Made by a program: the position numbers and the translations under genes | The notes under the pieces: generated by a model | The model's database searches: none | The model's input: the letters and a program-made list of their open reading frames with translations, nothing else | Told to the model about the DNA's origin: nothing | Assembly: GCA_964392615.1 (NCBI GenBank) | Contig: CAYMRB010000138.1 | Location: forward strand, 1-21,174 | DNA: 21,174 nucleotides | From: CAYMRB01 sp964392615 | Lineage (GTDB): Bacteria; Planctomycetota; UBA8108 | Direction of reading: 5' to 3' | Part shown: positions 16,266 to 21,174 of the stretch, in pieces | How the letters are laid out: the number at the start of each line of letters is the position of its first letter | Position numbering within the stretch: the first letter of the stretch is position 1

Positions 16266-16847
16266 TTGCCGCCATCGATCGTTTTGGAAGTACTGCGAAT
16301 CCTGAAGGAAGAAGTCGACTTGCGCGAGCTCACGCGGACGACCGAGCAACGCAAGGAGGTTCAAGACGCGAAGGAGTATGACGAGGCCGCCGCGAAGCTC
16401 GCGACGACTCAGGGAGATCTGCACGAACGCACCCGCAAGGTGATCGCGAGCGTCGAGAAGCTGCAGCGCGAGAAGAAGAAGAAGTTCGGCCAGGCGCTCC
16501 AACGACTCGCGAAGGCGGAGAGCGCCATGGGAGACGCCGCCCGCGTCCTCGGCGAGCCCGACACCGGCGGTCCCGCAATTGCTGCGGAGACCGAGGCCAT
16601 CGAAGCGCTGCTCGCGACGAAGCGCGGCGGTGGCGGTGGCGGCGGTGGCGGCGGCTCGAACCCGGGGGGCAACACCGGCGGTGGCGAGACCGACCTCGCG
16701 GCCGTGTCGCTGATCGGCGTCGGCGTCGGCGAGGAAGCCGACAGCCGTCTGATCAAGCAGGCCGCGGGCTCGGCGGGGGCTGCTTTGCCCGACGAGTTCC
16801 GCGATGGACTCGATGCGTACTTCGGCGCGCTGGAGGACGGAGAGTGA
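16266..16847 (+). CDS. C-terminal part of the DUF4175-like protein, separated ORF
   Basis: A 193-codon frame in exactly the same phase as the large gene before it. The last in-frame stop is TGA 16242-16244; from there the frame reads PGSKGDS and then LPPSIVLEVLRILKEEVDLRE. There is no ATG in its first 80 codons, so translation could only begin at TTG 16266 or TTG 16284 (AAAGG about 7 bases before the first). Residues about 1-90 are charged helix; 121-130 are ten consecutive glycines; the tail (LPDEFRDGLDAYFGALE) looks conserved. There is no signal peptide or membrane helix, as expected for an internal fragment. It may be a remnant, a reinitiated second subunit, or joined by readthrough. Its stop overlaps the next ATG, so coupling to the downstream genes may keep it open. 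Confidence 0.65.
   Translation: MPPSIVLEVLRILKEEVDLRELTRTTEQRKEVQDAKEYDEAAAKLATTQGDLHERTRKVIASVEKLQREKKKKFGQALQRLAKAESAMGDAARVLGEPDTGGPAIAAETEAIEALLATKRGGGGGGGGGGSNPGGNTGGGETDLAAVSLIGVGVGEEADSRLIKQAAGSAGAALPDEFRDGLDAYFGALEDGE
16626..16655 (+). repeat. GGC/GGT microsatellite encoding Gly10
   Basis: Ten consecutive glycine codons, mixed GGC and GGT, make a flexible linker. A second glycine-rich stretch follows at once (NPGGNTGGGE). Such tracts can change length by slippage in whole codons without breaking the frame. Confidence 0.8.
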
Positions 16848-17926
16848 TGCGGTTGCTCGAGCGAACGATGAGTCCGCGCGTCACGCCTGTCGGCATCGGC
16901 GTCATCCTGGCGTCCGCAGTCGCATGCGGCGTCGTCGACGCGCAGGGGCTCGACATTCGCCACGGCAGTCAGGTGTCGCGCGAGGTGCGCGATCTCTACG
17001 ACGCCGGCTTGCGGTACCTGGTCTCGACGCAGCAGGGCGACGGGTCGTGGCGCTCGTCGTACTCGAACGGTCCGGGCATCGCCGGCATCTGCTGCATGGC
17101 GCTCCTGTCGTGCGGCGAGGATCCGAACTACGGCGCCTACGCGGAGCCGCTGCGCAAGGGACTGCGCTTCATCTTGCGCAAGCAGAATCGCCGCACGGGA
17201 TTTTTCAGCGCGGGCAGGTCGCACGGCAGCATGTACGAGCACGGCTTCACGACGCTGGCGCTGGCCGAGGCGTACGGTACCGTCGACGATGACCTGCTGT
17301 GGGCCGGCACGGACGACAAGGACCCGCCGACGATCGGTGCGGGGCTCGAGCTCGCCGTGCGCTGCACGCTGACGTCGCAGAACCGTAACCCGCTCAAGGC
17401 GTGGCGCTACTCGCCGACGGCCGACGACGCGGATACATCCGTTTCGGGCGCGCTGCTCATGGCGCTCTTGGCCGCGCGCAACGCCGGTATCGAGGTCCCC
17501 GATGCGAACATCGAGAAGGCGCTCGAGTACTACGCGCGCTCGACCACCAGCGACGGCAGCGTGTCGTACTCGGGAGGATTCGGCGGCGGTGGATCGCAAG
17601 CGCTGACCGCGATCTCGTGTCTGGTGCATGCGATCGCGCGCAAGAAGGACTCCAAAACGTTTCGCAGCACGCTCGCGAATCTGCAGAAGGGCGGTAGCCT
17701 GGGCGGCATCGGGGGCGGGTATCCGTACTACACGCGCTACTACGTCGCCCAAGCGTTGTTCCAAGGCGATTTCGAGGCCTGGAGTCGGTGGAACGAGGCC
17801 AACACCGAACAGCTGCGTGACCAACAGCGCGATGACGGAGCGATCGGCTCGGACGCGTACACGACCGGCATGTCGCTCCTGTCGATGGCGTTGAACTTCC
17901 GGTTCCTGCCGATCTACGAACGATGA
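16847..17926 (+). CDS. Secreted alpha/alpha-toroid protein (prenyltransferase / squalene-cyclase-like repeats)
   Basis: A 359-residue protein. ATG 16847 overlaps the previous stop (TGATG), with GGAGG about ten bases upstream; ATG 16868 is possible. An N-terminal hydrophobic signal (VTPVGIGVILASAVACGVV) precedes helical-hairpin repeats typical of terpene-cyclase/prenyltransferase toroids. These include YLVSTQQGDGSWRSS at about 58-71 with IAGICCMALLSCG; FILRKQNRRTGFF with EHGFTTLALAEAYG; WRYSPTADDADTSVSGALLMALLAARNAG (starting 187); and YARSTTSDGSVSYSGG with QALTAISCLVHA. A DDADT motif (193-197) recalls the cyclase acid motif, but export and small size argue for a binding or scaffold role. It is coupled to the next gene by ATGA. 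Fold assignment is firm; function is unknown. Confidence 0.85.
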   Translation: MRLLERTMSPRVTPVGIGVILASAVACGVVDAQGLDIRHGSQVSREVRDLYDAGLRYLVSTQQGDGSWRSSYSNGPGIAGICCMALLSCGEDPNYGAYAEPLRKGLRFILRKQNRRTGFFSAGRSHGSMYEHGFTTLALAEAYGTVDDDLLWAGTDDKDPPTIGAGLELAVRCTLTSQNRNPLKAWRYSPTADDADTSVSGALLMALLAARNAGIEVPDANIEKALEYYARSTTSDGSVSYSGGFGGGGSQALTAISCLVHAIARKKDSKTFRSTLANLQKGGSLGGIGGGYPYYTRYYVAQALFQGDFEAWSRWNEANTEQLRDQQRDDGAIGSDAYTTGMSLLSMALNFRFLPIYER

Positions 17927-20900
17927 CGCACCTCGTAGCTACCACACTGCTCTTGACGAGCCTGTCGACGGGTCAGGTCGACCCTCGGACCTCCGGCACC
18001 GCCGGCACGCTGCGTCTCGCCAACGGTGACGAGTTGACCGGACAGCTGCTGCCCGCGTCCGGTCCCGAGCGCGTTCGTTGGCAGACGCCGCCGTTCGAGG
18101 ACGCCCTGGTCTTCGATCGTCGTGGCGTCGAGCGCGTCGTTCTCGATGCCGGTGGCGCCTCGACGCGCCCCGTCGAGCATCGCGTGCTGCTTCGTGACGG
18201 CCGCTTTCTAGTCGGCGACCTGGTCGGGCTCGACGAACGGCACGTCGTCCTCGACGGGGAGCGGCACGGCCGCGTGCGCGTTCTGCGGCAGTACGTCAGC
18301 TTGATCGAGAGCGTCGGTCAGGATTCGACGATGCTCGTCGATGGCGGACGCGGGCTCTCGGAGTGGCAGTCCCCCGAGACCCACTTCAGCCGGGCCGATT
18401 GGAAGTACGAGAAGGGCGTGTTCGCGACGTCGAGGCGCGGCGCGAGCCTCTATCGACCATTCGACGTCGACGGCAAGGTGCTCGTCGAGCTCGAGCTCGA
18501 AGCCGATGAAACGCTCGCATTCCGCGTGACGATCGGCGCCGGACGCGATCCGCTCGCATTGCGGACGGGCTTCAGTCTCGAGACGTGGGGCAAGGTCCTC
18601 GTCGCGCACCGACAGACCGGCGAGGAGATCCGCTTCGAGAAGCTGGGTTCGATCGAGACGGGCTCGCAGCGGTTGACGGTGCTGCTCGACGCCGCCGCGA
18701 ACTCCGTCGATGTCTACTCCGACGGCAAGCTCCTGGGCCGGTTTCGCGACGACGGGCCGCGGCTGTCGTCCGTGCAGGGGCTCTTTCTGCGCAATCTCGG
18801 TGAGGGGCTGCGCGTGCGCGGTCTGCGCGCGAAGCGCTGGGTCGCGCCGTCATCCGGAGCGCCCGGATCCGAGGCGCAGGGCGCATACCTCGCCGACGGC
18901 ACGGTGCTGTCGGGACGCGTGGTCGGATTGCGCGATGGGAAGCTCGTCGTCGCGGGGAAGCAGGAGACGCGCGAGGCCGAGCTGGCGAAGGTCGACGTCG
19001 TGCGTCTGGGAAGTCTCGGACGTTCGCACGACGGGAGCGAAACGGCTCCTGGCACCGTGCGGGTGAGCTACTCCGACGGGTGCGCTCTGGAGGGAAGCCT
19101 CATCGCGACCGACACCGACGGGATTCGCGTATCGGCGGACTTCGCCGTCGAGCCGATCCTTCTGGGGTTCACCGACGCGCGGCAGATCGAGTTTCCCGGA
19201 TCGACCGCCGATGACTCTCCGCCGCCACTCGGCGAGTTGGTGACCGAGGCGGGGCGGCTGCACGGAACGCTGTCGGGACAGGCGACTGCGAAGGGGCGCC
19301 TTTCGTGGCTGCCCGCGTTCAGCTCCGTGCCGGTCGCCGTGAGCTGGGGCGACCCTGAGCTCGAGATCCTCTATCCGGAGCCGGCTGCGCGCGACGGAGC
19401 GGACTCGGCGGACGTGCTCTACCTCGCGAACGGAGATATCGTTCCGGTGCGCTTCCTCGGCGTCGAGAACGAGCGGTATCGCGTCGAGATCGGCGGTCGA
19501 GCCCTCGACGTCGAGGCGCGGTTCGTCAAGGGAGTGCGCTTGCGCGACGAGTCCGATGGCGCGCGGGAGATAGCATCCGACGGCTGGAGAGCATCGGGAG
19601 ACGGAAACGTCGACGCCGGCCGCATCTCGCTGCCTGCGGGCGCGAGCGTGTCACGCAAGCTCGATTGGCCGCGCCGTTGCCGGCTGCGCTTTCGCGTGCG
19701 GTGGCAAACCGCAGGGTCTCTGAACGTGACGTTCTCGCAGCGCGGCGGCCGCGGCGGCCTCCAGAGGCTCGGCTTCTTCCCGGGGGAGGTGGCGGGGAGC
19801 AACGAGACGTTTGTGCTGTCGTGGCGAAACGGCCGTCTGCAGGCGCAGTCGATGCGCGCGATGTTTCGTGGCGGTCTCGTGATCGAGAACTCGGTCTTCG
19901 AGGTTGCGAGCGATACGGCGGCGAAGGAGGTCGAGTTCGAGGTGCTCGTCGACCGCGACCGAGGTCGCGTGCTGATTCGCGGCGACGGCGAGGTGCTCCT
20001 GTCGGAGAAGCTGCGCCAGTCGAGCGGCGAGATCACGGGGCTGTCGTTCGCAGCCGGAGGTGCCGACGAGGCCTTCGGCGAGGTCGTTCAGATCGTCAAC
20101 GGGCGCCTCATCACAACGGCCCAACGTGCGGATGTGCCGCCGATCTCGATTCGCGATGTCGAGCTTCGTCGCTGGCCCGGCTTCCTCGATGAGGAGCCCC
20201 TCAAGCGCGTGTTGACTCGGCGGCGCGGCGCGGAACCGGAGGAGGTCTCGCACCTGATTCGCTCGTACAACGGCGATTGTCTGCGCGGTGCGCTCGTGGG
20301 CGTCGACAGCGAGAATGTCCGGCTGCGCGTGCGCTCGCGGACGATCTCGGTGCCGCGCGCGAGCGTCGCCGAGATCATCGCCTTGACGGTCGAGAGCACC
20401 GCGCGCGTGCCGGCCATCGAGGTCGGCCTCGTCGGCGGCCATCGCGTCTCGCTCACGGCATTGCAGGAGGCCGGTGGACGCTGGAGCGCGACCTCGGCTG
20501 CGCTCGGCGAGTTCGAGCTGTCGCGCGCCGACGCGCGTCGTGTCGGCTTCGGGTTGAAGGAATCGCGCTCTTTCCACGCGTTGGCATCCTGGAACTTGCT
20601 CGAGCCCGTGCCGCTGCCGGTCACGAGCTGCCCGGCACCGGGCGACGGGGCGCCCGGAGCCGCACCGACCGAGCCGGCGTCACCGCTCGTCGGGAAGGAG
20701 GCGCCGGACTTCGACCTCGCTCGCCTGACGGGCGGGCGAGTGCGACCACAGGACCTGCGCGGCAAGGTCGTGGTGCTGGACTTCTGGGCCACCTGGTGCG
20801 CTCCGTGCGTGGCGGCGCTGCCGACGTTGATGAAGGTCGCGAAGGCGCATTCCGACAACGTCGTGCTCGTCGCGATCGATCAACAAGAAGAGTCCGAGAC

Positions 20901-21120
20901 CATTCGCGAGTTCTTGAAGCAGAAGGCTTGGGATCTCGACGTCGCGCTCGACAGCGATGGTCGCGTCGGGAGGAGCTACGGCGTGCAAGGCATCCCGCAG
21001 ACCGTGGTCATCGATCCGCAGGGGATCGTGCGCCACGTTCACGTGGGCTTGGCGCCGGACCTCGAGGCGCGACTGACGCGAGAGGTTCGTGCATTGATAT
21101 CCGCCCCGCCGAAGGACTGA
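17923..21120 (+). CDS. Secreted repeat protein with C-terminal TlpA/ResA-type thioredoxin domain
   Basis: A 1065-residue protein; ATG 17923 overlaps the previous stop. A short hydrophobic signal (VATTLLLTSLSTG) precedes at least six copies of a beta-module beginning L-x-x-G-D-x-L-x-G-x-L, near residues 30, 89, 321, 381, 499 and 779, with a weaker one near 835. Two concanavalin/LamG-like stretches sit between them at about 147-306 and 551-735. A Pro/Ala linker (about 903-921) leads to a full thioredoxin-like domain at about 922-1060: GKEAPDFDL, VVVLDFWATWCAPCVAALP with the redox motif C959-A-P-C962, and the cis-Pro loop YGVQGIPQTVVID. TlpA/ResA proteins reduce or isomerise disulfides outside the cytoplasm, including at haem-binding cysteines. 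What the repeats bind is unknown. Confidence 0.87.
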   Translation: MTHLVATTLLLTSLSTGQVDPRTSGTAGTLRLANGDELTGQLLPASGPERVRWQTPPFEDALVFDRRGVERVVLDAGGASTRPVEHRVLLRDGRFLVGDLVGLDERHVVLDGERHGRVRVLRQYVSLIESVGQDSTMLVDGGRGLSEWQSPETHFSRADWKYEKGVFATSRRGASLYRPFDVDGKVLVELELEADETLAFRVTIGAGRDPLALRTGFSLETWGKVLVAHRQTGEEIRFEKLGSIETGSQRLTVLLDAAANSVDVYSDGKLLGRFRDDGPRLSSVQGLFLRNLGEGLRVRGLRAKRWVAPSSGAPGSEAQGAYLADGTVLSGRVVGLRDGKLVVAGKQETREAELAKVDVVRLGSLGRSHDGSETAPGTVRVSYSDGCALEGSLIATDTDGIRVSADFAVEPILLGFTDARQIEFPGSTADDSPPPLGELVTEAGRLHGTLSGQATAKGRLSWLPAFSSVPVAVSWGDPELEILYPEPAARDGADSADVLYLANGDIVPVRFLGVENERYRVEIGGRALDVEARFVKGVRLRDESDGAREIASDGWRASGDGNVDAGRISLPAGASVSRKLDWPRRCRLRFRVRWQTAGSLNVTFSQRGGRGGLQRLGFFPGEVAGSNETFVLSWRNGRLQAQSMRAMFRGGLVIENSVFEVASDTAAKEVEFEVLVDRDRGRVLIRGDGEVLLSEKLRQSSGEITGLSFAAGGADEAFGEVVQIVNGRLITTAQRADVPPISIRDVELRRWPGFLDEEPLKRVLTRRRGAEPEEVSHLIRSYNGDCLRGALVGVDSENVRLRVRSRTISVPRASVAEIIALTVESTARVPAIEVGLVGGHRVSLTALQEAGGRWSATSAALGEFELSRADARRVGFGLKESRSFHALASWNLLEPVPLPVTSCPAPGDGAPGAAPTEPASPLVGKEAPDFDLARLTGGRVRPQDLRGKVVVLDFWATWCAPCVAALPTLMKVAKAHSDNVVLVAIDQQEESETIREFLKQKAWDLDVALDSDGRVGRSYGVQGIPQTVVIDPQGIVRHVHVGLAPDLEARLTREVRALISAPPKD

Positions 21121-21174
21121 GTGCCGCCTTTCACAAATATCTGTGCATTCGAGCGGCATCTCCGCCCGCTGGCT
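21121..21174. other. Downstream end, weak inverted repeat only
   Basis: The last 54 nt hold TGCCGC (21122-21127) and GCGGCA (21153-21158) as inverted repeats around 25 nt of loop. No T-run is visible before the window ends, so a terminator cannot be called. No gene is seen. Confidence 0.25.

Noticed and set aside
11688..16502. A 1604-codon open frame on the minus strand
   Set aside because: It lies antisense to several well-recognised genes, and its translation is arginine/leucine/aspartate-rich with no domains. High GC at third codon positions routinely opens such antisense frames. The same applies to the minus-strand frames at 5215-7215, 6660-8282 and 3692-4984.
1..21174. tRNA or rRNA genes, CRISPR arrays, insertion sequences, attachment sites
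   Set aside because: No cloverleaf-like segment, regular spaced repeat, transposase or integrase was seen. Coding genes fill almost the whole window.

Overview
The window is GC-rich (roughly two thirds G+C by eye) and completely packed with genes on the + strand. The gene families point to a member of the Planctomycetota. They include a hydrazine-synthase-alpha-like multihaem protein with a PD40 propeller, a run of MoxR ATPase, DUF58, BatA-type VWA, VWA/GATase-fold and very large DUF4175-like membrane genes, secreted toroid (prenyltransferase/squalene-cyclase fold) proteins, and PDZ/EF-hand and LysM secreted proteins. I cannot assign a class or genus from sequence alone.

Layout. (1) 116-3025: a stand-alone secreted c-type haem protein of the HzsA-related family, with three CXXCH motifs and a C-terminal beta-sandwich. 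(2) 3026-3245: the only sizeable intergenic region, holding a palindrome at the stop codon, a 24-nt imperfect dyad and an A/T-tract hairpin; it probably separates two transcription units. (3) 3246-5548: an ECF-type sigma factor, its one-TM anti-sigma factor (ATGA overlap) and a secreted EF-hand/PDZ protein. (4) 5548-7317: a secreted protein with a galactose-binding-like domain and four LysM motifs. (5) 7356-16847: MoxR AAA+ ATPase, DUF58, BatA/VWA membrane protein, VWA plus GATase-fold membrane protein, and a large DUF4175-like membrane protein whose C-terminal part is now a separate ORF. (6) 16847-21120: a secreted alpha/alpha-toroid protein and a 1065-residue secreted protein made of repeated beta-modules, two concanavalin-like segments and a C-terminal TlpA/ResA-type thioredoxin domain.

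From 3246 to 21120 almost every junction is an overlap (ATGA or TGATG) or a gap under 45 nt, so the stretch reads as one long, translationally coupled operon headed by its own sigma/anti-sigma pair. MoxR ATPases are known to act with VWA-domain partners on protein complexes. The picture is therefore an envelope-located assembly or stress module: cytoplasmic MoxR and DUF58 act on membrane VWA proteins, and the secreted LysM, PDZ, toroid and thioredoxin proteins sit on the outer face. This operon-level role is inference.

The most unusual point is the 3' end of the DUF4175-like gene. Two TGA codons 18 nt apart, around a small GGGTCA/TGACCC hairpin, split what looks like one continuous reading frame. 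The downstream ORF is in exactly the same frame, has no ATG near its beginning and can only start at TTG.
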